From the NCBI GenBank assembly GCA_964397305.1, contig CAYNIP010000020.1:1-64000 (forward strand): 64,000 nt of DNA. The letters run 5' to 3'. This DNA comes from JAAUTY01 sp964397305. GTDB taxonomy: Bacteria > Cyanobacteriota > Cyanobacteriia > Cyanobacteriales > Spirulinaceae. Position numbers and translations under genes: made by a program. The notes below the pieces were generated by a model. That model was not told where the DNA came from. It was given only the letters and a program-made list of their open reading frames with translations, and made no database searches. Shown here one piece after another: positions 25,738 through 33,337 of the stretch; positions within the stretch are counted from its first letter, which is position 1, and each line of letters starts with the position of its first letter.

Positions 25738-26259
25738 TTAGTAGGCGTCCTGCAACTCGTAGAAGTCGGGGGATACATAGTCCTTTCGCAAGGGCCAACC
25801 CACCCAGTCTTCCGGCATGAGAATACGCTTGAGATTGGGATGACCCTCGTAGATGATCCCGTACATATCGTAGGTCTCGCGCTCTTGCCAGTCGGCTGCT
25901 TTCCAGATCCAGTAGACCGAGGGCAGGCGGGGGTTGTCTCGAGGCAGGAAAACCTTCAACCGCACTTCCTCCGGGGGGCGAACATCGTCCGCAACCTTGA
26001 CGAGGTGGTAGAAGCTAACCAATTGCTGACCAGGACCCAGATCATAGCCTCCCTGGCACTGAAGGTAGTTGAATCCGTAGGCATAGAGGGCGGTCGCGAT
26101 CGGTAGGAGCACAGAGGGCTCTACGGCGATGAGTTCAACGCCGCTGTGATCCCGATCCAGGGGCTGGTTGGCAAACCCGTTAGTAGTCAGCCAATGGGAG
26201 ACTTGGCCAGCCTCCACCAGTTGCTGTTCCTGCTCTGGCGCTTGGGTGTCTTCACTCAC
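25738..26259 (-). CDS. ndhJ: NAD(P)H-quinone oxidoreductase subunit J
   Basis: Subunit J of the type-1 NDH complex in the thylakoid membrane, which carries out cyclic electron flow, respiration and CO2 uptake using reduced ferredoxin. The 173-residue product is the 30-kDa-subunit homologue; it ends in the conserved RDYVSPDFYELQDAY, with WKAADWQERETYDMYGI in the middle. The 5' end overlaps ndhK by 8 bp, in the usual ndhC-K-J order. Confidence 0.97.
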   Translation of the reverse strand: MSEDTQAPEQEQQLVEAGQVSHWLTTNGFANQPLDRDHSGVELIAVEPSVLLPIATALYAYGFNYLQCQGGYDLGPGQQLVSFYHLVKVADDVRPPEEVRLKVFLPRDNPRLPSVYWIWKAADWQERETYDMYGIIYEGHPNLKRILMPEDWVGWPLRKDYVSPDFYELQDAY

Positions 26260-27004
26260 GAGTCACACCCTCCTGTTGAGCCTGGGTTGTTGTCACGGCT
26301 TGCGGCAGAGGCATTCCAGCCGCAGCGGCCAGTTCTTGGGGTGGGGCTTGGCGACTGACCGCGCTCAGGTACTTGCCGGTGAGAATCGGCTCCACCGCTT
26401 TCAGGTTGTGGGTGGTGCTATAGAAGCGGTGGGTCTGCATTTGGACCGTCATCCGCTCCTGCATCGATTCGTTGGCAACCTTCTTCCGCAGCTTAATGAT
26501 GGCGTCCATCACTGCCTCAGGTCGGGGCGGGCAGCCGGGGATGTAGACATCGACGGGGATGAGCTTGTCCACCCCACGCACGGCGGTAGGGGAGTCCATG
26601 CTAAACATTCCGCCGGTAATTGTGCAGGCTCCCATCGCGATCACGTACTTCGGATCGGGCATTTCCTCGTAGAGGCGCACGAGGGCGGGAGCCATTTTCA
26701 TGGTGATCGTGCCGGAAGTGATGATCAAGTCAGCTTGGCGGGGACTGGCCCGAGGGACGAGACCAAAGCGGTCGAAGTCGAACCGGGAGCCGATCATCGC
26801 CGCAAATTCGATGAAGCAGCAGGCCGTGCCATACATGAGGGGCCAGAGGCTCGAAAGGCGGGCCCAGTTGTAGAGGTCGTCCACGGTGGTCAAGACCACG
26901 TTTTCGGACAGTTCTTTGGTGACACCGGTGCGGGAGGCGGGGTTGAGGATTTTGTCCCGCTGCTCTTGCTCAAGGCTCATAGTTGTGGGGGTATCGGATT
27001 TCAT
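26252..27004 (-). CDS. ndhK: NAD(P)H-quinone oxidoreductase subunit K
   Basis: Peripheral-arm subunit carrying the N2-type 4Fe-4S cluster. Cluster ligands are visible as the CC pair in GTACCFIEF, Cys in GACTITGG and Cys in PGCPPRPE. Start at 27004 forms an ATGA overlap with the ndhC stop; an ATG at 27010 is also possible, and further upstream codons lie inside ndhC. Length about 250 residues is normal for cyanobacteria. It is part of the ndhC-K-J operon. Confidence 0.97.
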   Translation of the reverse strand: MKSDTPTTMSLEQEQRDKILNPASRTGVTKELSENVVLTTVDDLYNWARLSSLWPLMYGTACCFIEFAAMIGSRFDFDRFGLVPRASPRQADLIITSGTITMKMAPALVRLYEEMPDPKYVIAMGACTITGGMFSMDSPTAVRGVDKLIPVDVYIPGCPPRPEAVMDAIIKLRKKVANESMQERMTVQMQTHRFYSTTHNLKAVEPILTGKYLSAVSRQAPPQELAAAAGMPLPQAVTTTQAQQEGVTRE

Positions 27005-27363
27005 GACCATTCCAGTGCTCCTTTTCGCCAAGCGTAGACAAGTGCGATGACAAGGATCGCGATGAAGATGAGCGCTTCGATAAACGCTAAGAGTCCGAGT
27101 TGGCTAAAGGCAACGGCCCAGGGGTAGAGAAAGACGGTCTCCACGTCAAACACTACAAACACCAAGGCGAACATATAGTAACGAATGTTGAATTGAATCC
27201 AAGCGCCACCAATGGGCTCCATGCCACATTCGTAGGTGGTGCGGCGGTCGGGGCCGCCGCCGGGGGCGCGCAGCAGCCGGGAGGCGGTGAGCGCCAAGAA
27301 GGGGATCGCCCCCGCTAAGATCAGAAAGCCAAGAAAATACTCGTAGCCGTTGAGCGTGAACAC
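27001..27363 (-). CDS. ndhC: NAD(P)H-quinone oxidoreductase subunit 3
   Basis: A 120-residue membrane subunit with three hydrophobic helices. The loop between helices 1 and 2 holds the conserved YECGMEPIGGAW segment, and DVETVFLYPWAV lies at the start of helix 2. First gene of ndhC-K-J; it is divergent from rubA across 200 bp. Confidence 0.97.
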   Translation of the reverse strand: MFTLNGYEYFLGFLILAGAIPFLALTASRLLRAPGGGPDRRTTYECGMEPIGGAWIQFNIRYYMFALVFVVFDVETVFLYPWAVAFSQLGLLAFIEALIFIAILVIALVYAWRKGALEWS

Positions 27364-27563
27364 TGCGTCTTTATACCTAAATCGGGATTCAGAACGTTGC
27401 TACCGTTTCATATTGTAAAGGCGATCGCCAACTTGTGCAGCGGTCGCAGGGTAGAGGGGGCGGCGGGCGGCGCGGCGGCCGATTCTGGGCGATCGCCCCA
27501 GCACTGGGTTAGATTTATGCGATAATTTGTAACAAAGTTTTTAAGGTTTCTCAGAGACAGCCG

Positions 27564-27911
27564 ATGAGCGAGCGACCACCGGAACGCACGCTAGCTGAAC
27601 AGGCTCCCTCGCGCCATGAGTGTCTTGCCTGTGGCTATGTTTACGAACCTGCGAAGGGCGATCGCAATGCTGGGATTGCCCCAGGCACGTTGTTTGCGGA
27701 CTTGCCCAGCACTTGGCGCTGCCCTGTCTGTAGCGCTCGGCGCACGCAGTTCCGCAGCATTGGGGCGGCGGGCGCTCCCTCGGGATTCCAAGAAAATCTT
27801 AACTATGGCTTTGGGGTCAATCGCTTGACGCCGGGCCAGAAAAATCTGCTCATTTTTGGGGCCCTGGGACTGGCGGTGCTCTTTTTCCTCAGTCTCTACG
27901 GTCTCCACTAG
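27564..27911 (+). CDS. rubA: Membrane-anchored rubredoxin RubA
   Basis: A 115-residue rubredoxin with the iron-binding pairs CLACGY and CPVCSA, and GIAPGTLFADLPSTWRCPVC typical of the fold, followed by a C-terminal hydrophobic anchor (about 92-112). In cyanobacteria and chloroplasts RubA acts in assembly of photosystem II (and has been linked to photosystem I). The gene starts the conserved rubA–ycf48–psbEFLJ cluster; ycf48 begins 35 bp later. The AT-richer 200-bp gap to ndhC should contain both promoters. Confidence 0.95.
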   Translation: MSERPPERTLAEQAPSRHECLACGYVYEPAKGDRNAGIAPGTLFADLPSTWRCPVCSARRTQFRSIGAAGAPSGFQENLNYGFGVNRLTPGQKNLLIFGALGLAVLFFLSLYGLH

Positions 27912-27946
27912 CGCCCCTAAGTTGGATTGAAACAAATCGGTTGGGT

Positions 27947-28957
27947 ATGAATGCTTTGATCCGGATTTTGCGTCAGGGAGTGGTTTGGCTGGCGATCGCC
28001 AGTCTCTGTTGGGGGTGCAGCAAGCTGCCAACCCTCAGCACCAACCCCTGGCAGGCGATTGAGCTACCGACAGCGGCGACGTTGCTGGACCTCGACTTTA
28101 TGGGGGATGAGCAGCATGGCTGGCTGGTAGGCAGTCGGGCGACGCTGTTTGAGACCTTGGATGGCGGCTTGACTTGGCAGCCTCGGACTCTGGAGCTGGA
28201 GGAAGAGGATAAGCTCACCTTCACCGCCGTCAGCTTTGTGGGCGATGAGGGCTGGATTGTCGGCAAGCCCTCCATTTTGCTGCACACGCAGAATGGCGGT
28301 CAGACTTGGGAGCGCGTGGCCTTGAGCGAGAAGCTGCCGGGCAGTCCTTACAGTGTCTTTGCTCTGGGACCCCAGCAGGCGGAGATGGTCACAGATGTCG
28401 GCGCGATCTACCGCACGGAGGATGGTGGCCAAACTTGGCAGGCCCTGGTCCAAGAAGCCGTGGGGGTGGTGCGGAACTTGTCCCGCGCTCCCGATGGCTC
28501 CTATGTGGCGGTGTCTTCGCGGGGGAGCTTCTACTCCACCTGGCAGCCGGGGGATGCGGCTTGGCTACAACACAACCGCACCAGTTCCCGCCGCCTGCAA
28601 AGCATGGGCTTCGGCCGCGATGGCCGCACCTGGCTGATCGCGCGCGGGGGTCAGTTGCAGTTCGCGGACTCGGCGATCGCCGAGGACTGGGGTGAGGTCG
28701 TGTACCCGGAGCCGTCTACGAGCTGGGGCTTGCTGGATGCAGCCTACCGCACGCCGACAGAGATCTGGGTTACGGGCGGGAGCGCCAACCTGCTCGTGAG
28801 CTTCGATGGCGGCCAGACTTGGGAGAAGGATCGGTTGGTGGAGGATGTCCCCGCCAATTTCTACCAGGTTGAGTTTGAGTCGCCGGAGCGGGGCTTTATT
28901 TTGGGCGATCGCGGCATTCTGCTCCGCTATGATCCCCAGGCTGCCGCGATGAGTTAA
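27947..28957 (+). CDS. ycf48: Photosystem II assembly factor Ycf48 (HCF136 homologue)
   Basis: A seven-bladed propeller lipoprotein that binds newly made D1 and helps assemble the reaction centre on the lumenal side. The N-terminus is a lipoprotein signal with the lipobox LCWGC. Blades carry repeated motifs ending in DGG.TW (for example TLDGGLTWQ, QNGGQTWER, TEDGGQTWQ, SFDGGQTWEK). At 336 aa it is the expected length. ATG at 27947 is chosen over the upstream TTG because it directly leads the signal peptide. Located between rubA and psbE, as in most cyanobacteria. Confidence 0.96.
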   Translation: MNALIRILRQGVVWLAIASLCWGCSKLPTLSTNPWQAIELPTAATLLDLDFMGDEQHGWLVGSRATLFETLDGGLTWQPRTLELEEEDKLTFTAVSFVGDEGWIVGKPSILLHTQNGGQTWERVALSEKLPGSPYSVFALGPQQAEMVTDVGAIYRTEDGGQTWQALVQEAVGVVRNLSRAPDGSYVAVSSRGSFYSTWQPGDAAWLQHNRTSSRRLQSMGFGRDGRTWLIARGGQLQFADSAIAEDWGEVVYPEPSTSWGLLDAAYRTPTEIWVTGGSANLLVSFDGGQTWEKDRLVEDVPANFYQVEFESPERGFILGDRGILLRYDPQAAAMS

Positions 28958-29045
28958 TAAACTTGTTCGCGGGCTTAACTATTCCTTATGATAGGAATCG
29001 TTCTGTATTGAATTGATCGTCCCTTAGTCCTTTAGGAGGAGAGTT

Positions 29046-29291
29046 ATGGCAGGTACAACGGGTGAGCGCCCCTTCGGCGATATTGTCACCAGCATTCGCT
29101 ACTGGGTGATCCATAGCATCACCATTCCCATGCTGTTCATTGCGGGCTGGCTGTTTGTGAGCACGGGCTTAGCCTATGATGCCTTCGGTACGCCGCGCCC
29201 GAATGAATACTTCACGCAGGAGCGCCAAGAGCTGCCGATCATCTCGGACCGCTACCAAGGCAAGCAGCAAATCGAGGAATTTAATCGCTAG
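29046..29291 (+). CDS. psbE: Cytochrome b559 subunit alpha
   Basis: PsbE, 81 residues, one transmembrane helix. The heme-ligating histidine is His23 in RYWVIHSITIP. It pairs with PsbF to bind the b559 heme in photosystem II. A strong ribosome site TTTAGGAGGAG precedes the ATG by 4-5 bp. First of four tightly spaced psb genes. Confidence 0.99.
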   Translation: MAGTTGERPFGDIVTSIRYWVIHSITIPMLFIAGWLFVSTGLAYDAFGTPRPNEYFTQERQELPIISDRYQGKQQIEEFNR

Positions 29292-29357
29292 CGCTGACGC
29301 CGAACCGATCTGAACCTGAGAGAGTTTCACTGTTTGTATTTGGAGAAAGTTTGAATC

Positions 29358-29492
29358 ATGACCAATGCCCCTGGAAATGAGCCCGTTTCCTACCCGATCT
29401 TTACCGTTCGCTGGCTGGCGGTTCACACGCTGGCTGTGCCTTCAGTCTTCTTCTTGGGCGCGATCGCCGCAATGCAGTTCATTCAACGCTAG
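29358..29492 (+). CDS. psbF: Cytochrome b559 subunit beta
   Basis: PsbF, 44 residues (MTNAPGNEPVSYP… ending MQFIQR). Its single helix has the heme-ligand His23 in WLAVHTLAVP. It begins 66 bp after psbE and is followed by psbL after 14 bp. Confidence 0.98.
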   Translation: MTNAPGNEPVSYPIFTVRWLAVHTLAVPSVFFLGAIAAMQFIQR

Positions 29493-29506
29493 GAGATCAG
29501 TCAACC

Positions 29507-29626
29507 ATGGAACGTTCGCCCAACCCGAACAAGCAACCTGTTGAACTCAACCGCACGTCCCTCTATCTTGGCTTGCTGTTGGTGTTTGTGCTTGGTATTC
29601 TGTTTTCGAGCTACTTCTTTAACTAA
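29507..29626 (+). CDS. psbL: Photosystem II protein L
   Basis: A 39-residue single-helix subunit starting MERSPNPNKQPVELNRTSLY and ending SSYFFN, matching PsbL, which supports quinone and tyrosine-Z function at the photosystem II dimer interface. The AGGAG overlapping the psbF stop serves as its ribosome site. Confidence 0.98.
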   Translation: MERSPNPNKQPVELNRTSLYLGLLLVFVLGILFSSYFFN

Positions 29627-29674
29627 GTCCTGTTTAAGCGAACTCCCTTGGGGAGGAATGAGGAGATAGAAACT

Positions 29675-29794
29675 ATGTTTGCAAACGGCCGGATTCCGCT
29701 TTGGCTTGTCGGCACTATCGCTGGCATGGGAGTGCTCGCGATCCTGGGAGTCTTTTTCTACGGTTCCTACGCGGGAATTGGCTCATCAATGTAA
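29675..29794 (+). CDS. psbJ: Photosystem II protein J
   Basis: A 39-residue single-helix subunit with the typical GRIPLWLVGTIAGMGVL segment. It is the last gene of the psbEFLJ transcript. GGAGGAATGAGGAG lies 8-20 bp upstream of the ATG. A probable terminator lies at 29946-29979. Confidence 0.98.
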   Translation: MFANGRIPLWLVGTIAGMGVLAILGVFFYGSYAGIGSSM

Positions 29795-29945
29795 GAACGT
29801 ACAATGTATTCAGTCACGGCGCGGCTCAGCCATTCTTGCCCTCCCCCCCCAAGCTTTCTGCCCCGCAGGGAGAGCGAGCGTGGAAGCGTAATCAATGATG
29901 ATTGCCGCAAGGACTGTAATCGTGCTAGGTACGGCAAGGCTGCGG

Positions 29946-29979
29946 TAGGGTGGGTAAAGCTCACCCTATCTGCTTTTTT
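29946..29979 (+). terminator. Probable rho-independent terminator of psbEFLJ
   Basis: TAGGGTG (29946-29952) pairs with CACCCTA (29962-29968), with a 9-nt loop, followed by TCTGC and a run of six T. It lies 150 bp after psbJ and no other gene intervenes. Confidence 0.65.
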
Positions 29980-30035
29980 AGGCCTAGGGCTGCGGACTTT
30001 GCTGGTCCGGGCAACGCCTTAGTAAAAGCTCGAAG

Positions 30036-30776
30036 CTAGATAAAAACCAACGGCTTATCTTTGAGGGGCGCAAAAGCCTCGGCATCAAAGCGATAGAGAC
30101 TGGCAGGGCGGCCGGCTCCTCGCGATACTTTGAGCCCAGTATCAAACAAGATGCCCAACTTCAGCAACCGAGCGCGGAAGTTGGAATAGTCTGCAAAGTT
30201 TTCTCCCAGCACCGTGCTGTAGAACTGGTAGACATCATTGAGCGTGAACACCTCCGGCAGCACCTCAAAGGCAATCGGGCTGTACTCTAGCTTATTCCGC
30301 AGGCGGTGGTAGCCATAGTCGAGAATGCGATGGTGATCAAAGGCGAGAGCGGCAACTTGATCAACCGGATGCCAAGCCGCCCGGCTGGCACTGTCGATTA
30401 ACTCGGCCTCGGCGTAGCGAACTAGGGCAAAGTAGCTGACGGAGAGATAGCGAACGCCGAAGCTCTGCGGCGACTCGCGGGGGTCGCGACCGGGTTCGCC
30501 GAAGGTATAAAGCTGCTCCAGGTAGAGATTGCGGACGCGAATTTTGGCAGCGAGGATGCGGTGGGCGGCATTTTCCAGGGATTCCCCCTGGCGCACCAGA
30601 GTTCCTGGCAAACTCCAACAGCCCTTAAAGGGGTCATGCAGGCGCTTCACCAACAGCACCAGCAGCCGACTGGATTCAGTATCTACTGAAAAGATGACAT
30701 TATCGACCCCAACCTTAAAGCCGGCAAGCTCACACTCTTGGGGGGGGACAGCGCGCGGATCAGGCGTCACAACCAC
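30036..30776 (-). CDS. NrtR-like Nudix-related transcriptional regulator
   Basis: A 246-residue protein with an N-terminal Nudix-like domain (about 15-155) and a C-terminal winged helix (about 165-240) containing FTLNDVYQFYSTVLGE and a basic RGAGRPASLYRF wing. This is the NrtR architecture; NrtR represses NAD biosynthesis genes and senses ADP-ribose. The Nudix box is degenerate (GESLENAAHRILAAKI instead of REuxEExGu), so it should bind but not hydrolyse its ligand. Start GTG at 30776 lies inside the palindrome at 30775-30792, suggesting autoregulation; GTG at 30770 is an alternative. There is no strong ribosome site. Confidence 0.8.
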   Translation of the reverse strand: MVVTPDPRAVPPQECELAGFKVGVDNVIFSVDTESSRLLVLLVKRLHDPFKGCWSLPGTLVRQGESLENAAHRILAAKIRVRNLYLEQLYTFGEPGRDPRESPQSFGVRYLSVSYFALVRYAEAELIDSASRAAWHPVDQVAALAFDHHRILDYGYHRLRNKLEYSPIAFEVLPEVFTLNDVYQFYSTVLGENFADYSNFRARLLKLGILFDTGLKVSRGAGRPASLYRFDAEAFAPLKDKPLVFI

Positions 30777-30792
30777 GTTATGAAACTAACGT
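30775..30792. promoter_or_regulatory. Candidate NrtR-type operator palindrome
   Basis: ACGTTA–TGAAAC–TAACGT is a perfect 6-bp inverted repeat with a 6-bp spacer. It overlaps the start of the NrtR-like gene. NrtR operators in other bacteria contain GT/TA-rich palindromes of similar size. Autoregulation is inferred, not shown. Confidence 0.5.
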
Positions 30793-31276
30793 CTATTATA
30801 GGTGGGGTCTTGAGGCCACGCGGCTGGGCGGTTGGGCACGACAGGGCTGGGTACAGCTTGGTTAGCAATCGCTTAAGACGGGCCCTCACCCTAAATCCCT
30901 CTCCCAGAGTGGAAGAGGGACTTTGAGATCGTTTTGTAGGGTGCATCTCAGTTAGGCAAGTTTGCCCCCTCTGCGAGAAGCCGCTGCGCGTCTACATCCC
31001 CCGGCCCCTTCTTCCAAGGAGGGCGAAAGGGAGTCTCTAAAGTGAGATGCACCCGTTTTGTATGATTCGGCAAGGGCTGTATCGGTTGACGTTCGGGCGT
31101 CGAGGGGTGCTGCTTCCTGGGCCCTCGCCTCCGGGCAATGTTCGGATTTATGCTTAGGTTTCCATCCAGGAACAGGGGTAGGGCTGCCGCCCTTGCTCCC
31201 GGCTATGCTCTGTCTTGCCGGTAGCAAAAGAGTCCAGTTCAATCCCTGGTGCGGTAGGGTTGTCTGGGCCCCTAAC
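30777..31276. other. 500-bp gene-free region with a family B element
   Basis: Contains the operator palindrome at its left end, a CCCTCACCCTAAATCCC stretch (30891-30901 region), a family B element (30939-31054) and about 220 bp of unassigned sequence before the chorismate mutase gene end. No gene is supported. Confidence 0.6.
30939..31054. mobile_element. Family B TIR element with perfect 8-bp target duplication (116 bp)
   Basis: Terminal inverted repeats GGGTGCATCTCA (30939-30950) and TGAGATGCACCC (31043-31054) are perfect. Flanking octamers GTTTTGTA at 30931-30938 and 31055-31062 are identical, proving insertion. The interior has the GGCAAGTTTGCC and CGAGAAGCCGCTGCGCGTC segments also found at 4443-4530. 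It is non-coding. Confidence 0.88.
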
Positions 31277-31693
31277 CTAGCCATTGAGGGGCCGGTGGAG
31301 AGCGTGGGAGATGGTTGTGAGGCTCCAGTCGGGGCGGAGATTGCGGGCTTCGCCGAGGTAGGCGTGGATCATTTCTCGCTGGGGATGGGGCGTGTTGACA
31401 TGGATCAGGACACGGATGCAGCGGGGCAGGGCTCCGGCGACGTGGAGTTGCTGCACGTCCAGCAGGGCTACATGGTCCCAGCCGGGGCGATCGCGAGCAA
31501 TGGCAGCGGGAAAGATGGCATCAAGATCCGGCGTGGCCGTGAAAGTTGCACTCACGATCTCGTCAGGATCGAGCTGATTGCGGCTTTCAATCTCATCAAT
31601 CAACTCGCGCACCGCAACGCGAATGGCGGCCACTGAATTCTCAGACGCGGTGGTTGCCCCGCGAATTGCCCGTACTTTCCAAGCCTCTGTCAT
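31277..31693 (-). CDS. aroH: Chorismate mutase, AroH type
   Basis: Converts chorismate to prephenate on the way to phenylalanine and tyrosine. The 138-residue sequence fits the trimeric Bacillus AroH fold: N-terminal VRAIRGATTASENS, SATFTATPDLDAIFPA and C-terminal HVNTPHPQREMIHAYL. The active-site Arg of VRAIRG is present. Start at 31693 (MTEAWKVRAIRG) is preferred to one 63 bp upstream. Its stop-to-start neighbourhood places sppA 44 bp upstream on the same strand, an arrangement seen in other cyanobacteria. Confidence 0.93.
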   Translation of the reverse strand: MTEAWKVRAIRGATTASENSVAAIRVAVRELIDEIESRNQLDPDEIVSATFTATPDLDAIFPAAIARDRPGWDHVALLDVQQLHVAGALPRCIRVLIHVNTPHPQREMIHAYLGEARNLRPDWSLTTISHALHRPLNG

Positions 31694-31737
31694 GGCGCTT
31701 CTCCGACATCCACCCAATTGTGTCATTCTCTCGGACC

Positions 31738-32571
31738 TTAAGGACGGTAGAGCCACAGCGGCTGACCGTTGAAGGCCAGTTCAAATTCTACCCAATCCAG
31801 GGTGGCAGCCCAGGGCGATCGCCGTTGTTCAGCCCGATTACCGGGCAACACCCGCCGCAGCAAGGGCTTCTTATCTTCAATCGTCTGGCACTTGGTCTTT
31901 TTCGGATCGAGGTCGAGGCCTTCAGCCAACCAGCGGCGCGCTTCCTCCTCACTGCCAAGGCGATCGACGATCCCCAATTCCAGGGCCTGTTGGCCGGTGA
32001 AGATGCGACCATCCGCGAAGCTGCGAACCGTCTCCTCGGGCAAGTTGCGCCCCTCCGCCACCGTAGCGACAAATTGTTGATAGCTGCTGTCGATCAGGGC
32101 CTGGAGAATCTGGAGTTCTTCGCTGGTGGCCGGTCGATCAAAGGCGAGGATGTCCTTGTAGGGGCCGGACTTCACGGTTTTGAACGAGACTCCCACCTTA
32201 TCCAGGAGCCGTTCGAGGTTATTGCCGCGCAGGATGACGCCAATACTGCCGGTAATCGTGCCGGGATTGGCCACGATGCGCTCCGCTGCGACGCCCACGT
32301 AGACCCCCCCCGAGGCGGAAATATTGCCGAAGCTGGCGACAATGCGGAGGCCCTGGGCCCGCAGGCGCTTAAGGGCGGTGTAGATTTCTTGGGAGTCGCC
32401 CACCGTGCCTCCGGGGGAGTCGATGCGGAGGAGCAGACCCGGGTAGCCGTCGTCTTCAACGGTCTTCAAGGCTTTGAGAACGCGCTTGCGGGCTTCGGCC
32501 GCAATGAGGCCGTTGAGTTCAATGCGGGCCAGTTGCTTGCGTTTTTTAGTTTTAAGAGGCCAAATCATCAA
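31738..32571 (-). CDS. sppA: Signal peptide peptidase SppA (short form)
   Basis: A serine-lysine protease that degrades cleaved signal peptides. The 277-residue short form has catalytic Ser87 in ISASGG and Lys139 in SGPYKD, with LRIDSPGG and the terminal ALELGIVDRLGS. In cyanobacteria SppA has been tied to phycobilisome degradation under light stress. The N-terminus is basic (KTKKRK) with no clear transmembrane helix, so membrane attachment would be peripheral. Confidence 0.93.
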   Translation of the reverse strand: MMIWPLKTKKRKQLARIELNGLIAAEARKRVLKALKTVEDDGYPGLLLRIDSPGGTVGDSQEIYTALKRLRAQGLRIVASFGNISASGGVYVGVAAERIVANPGTITGSIGVILRGNNLERLLDKVGVSFKTVKSGPYKDILAFDRPATSEELQILQALIDSSYQQFVATVAEGRNLPEETVRSFADGRIFTGQQALELGIVDRLGSEEEARRWLAEGLDLDPKKTKCQTIEDKKPLLRRVLPGNRAEQRRSPWAATLDWVEFELAFNGQPLWLYRP

Positions 32572-32659
32572 GTTTTGGGTCGTCGTGTTCTAGAGTAGCG
32601 GCGGTAGTCATTCTTACTGTTATAGGCGATCGCCCCCTAAGGTGACAGGGTATTGTTCC

Positions 32660-33334
32660 TCAGGGAGCCGTAAGCCCCAAGGCCGCCGCACAATCTGGCT
32701 CCCGCGCCAGCAGCCAGCGCACTCCCGCTTGGGCCTGGGCTACGGGGTTTTGGCCTAGGGTCTGGCCGCCGTAGTGGTGGACATAGGCCCGGCTGACGAT
32801 CAAGGCCCAGCCGGCCTGGCGAAGTTTCCAAGACAGGTGGTTGTCGCCGAACCACTGCTGGGTCTCGAGGCCGCCGACCTGAAGCCAGGCGTCCACATCG
32901 ATCAGAGTACAGACCGGAAAGAGCCAGTCCGTCGTGTCCCAGTAGGCTTCATCAGCCCACCGGTAGCCGTCCAGTTCCCCCGTTTGGGTGCAGCGAATGT
33001 TTTGCACGCCAGCGACCCGATTGCTGCGGGCACTCACCAGGGCCGGTTGCCAGCCATCGTTCTTCGCGTCCTCCCAATCGGTCAAGAGTAAGGGTAGGGT
33101 ATCCGGCTCAATGATCGCATCGTCTTGGAGCCAGACCACTCGGGAAATGCCTTGGACCTGGAGGGTTTGCAGGTAGCCGTTGAGCCGTTCGTGAAAGGGG
33201 CTGGGGTCCCAGAGCCAGACCGTGGGCCCGTAGGTCGGTTCACTGTAAACCGCGAGGGCGGCTTGGCAAACACGAGCGTGGGGACTGTCAGGGTTGGCGG
33301 AAGTGACGCAGACAGTGAGGGGGGGCGGACTCAT
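32660..33334 (-). CDS. Glycosyltransferase family 2-like protein
   Basis: A 224-residue protein resembling a GT-A glycosyltransferase. VVWLQDDAIIEPD holds the DxD-like metal/nucleotide motif (near residue 70) and FPVCTLIDVDAWLQVGGLE corresponds to the second half. The FGDNHLSWKLRQAGWAL segment matches the ED motif region, followed by VHHYGGQT. The sugar donor and acceptor are unknown. No membrane helices. It is immediately downstream (3 bp) of the pentapeptide gene. Confidence 0.65.
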   Translation of the reverse strand: MSPPPLTVCVTSANPDSPHARVCQAALAVYSEPTYGPTVWLWDPSPFHERLNGYLQTLQVQGISRVVWLQDDAIIEPDTLPLLLTDWEDAKNDGWQPALVSARSNRVAGVQNIRCTQTGELDGYRWADEAYWDTTDWLFPVCTLIDVDAWLQVGGLETQQWFGDNHLSWKLRQAGWALIVSRAYVHHYGGQTLGQNPVAQAQAGVRWLLAREPDCAAALGLTAP

Positions 33335-33337
33335 GGG

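Noticed and set aside
26168..27037. 289-codon + strand frame opposite ndhK
   Set aside because: ndhK on the minus strand is unmistakable; the + frame is His/Gly-rich noise.
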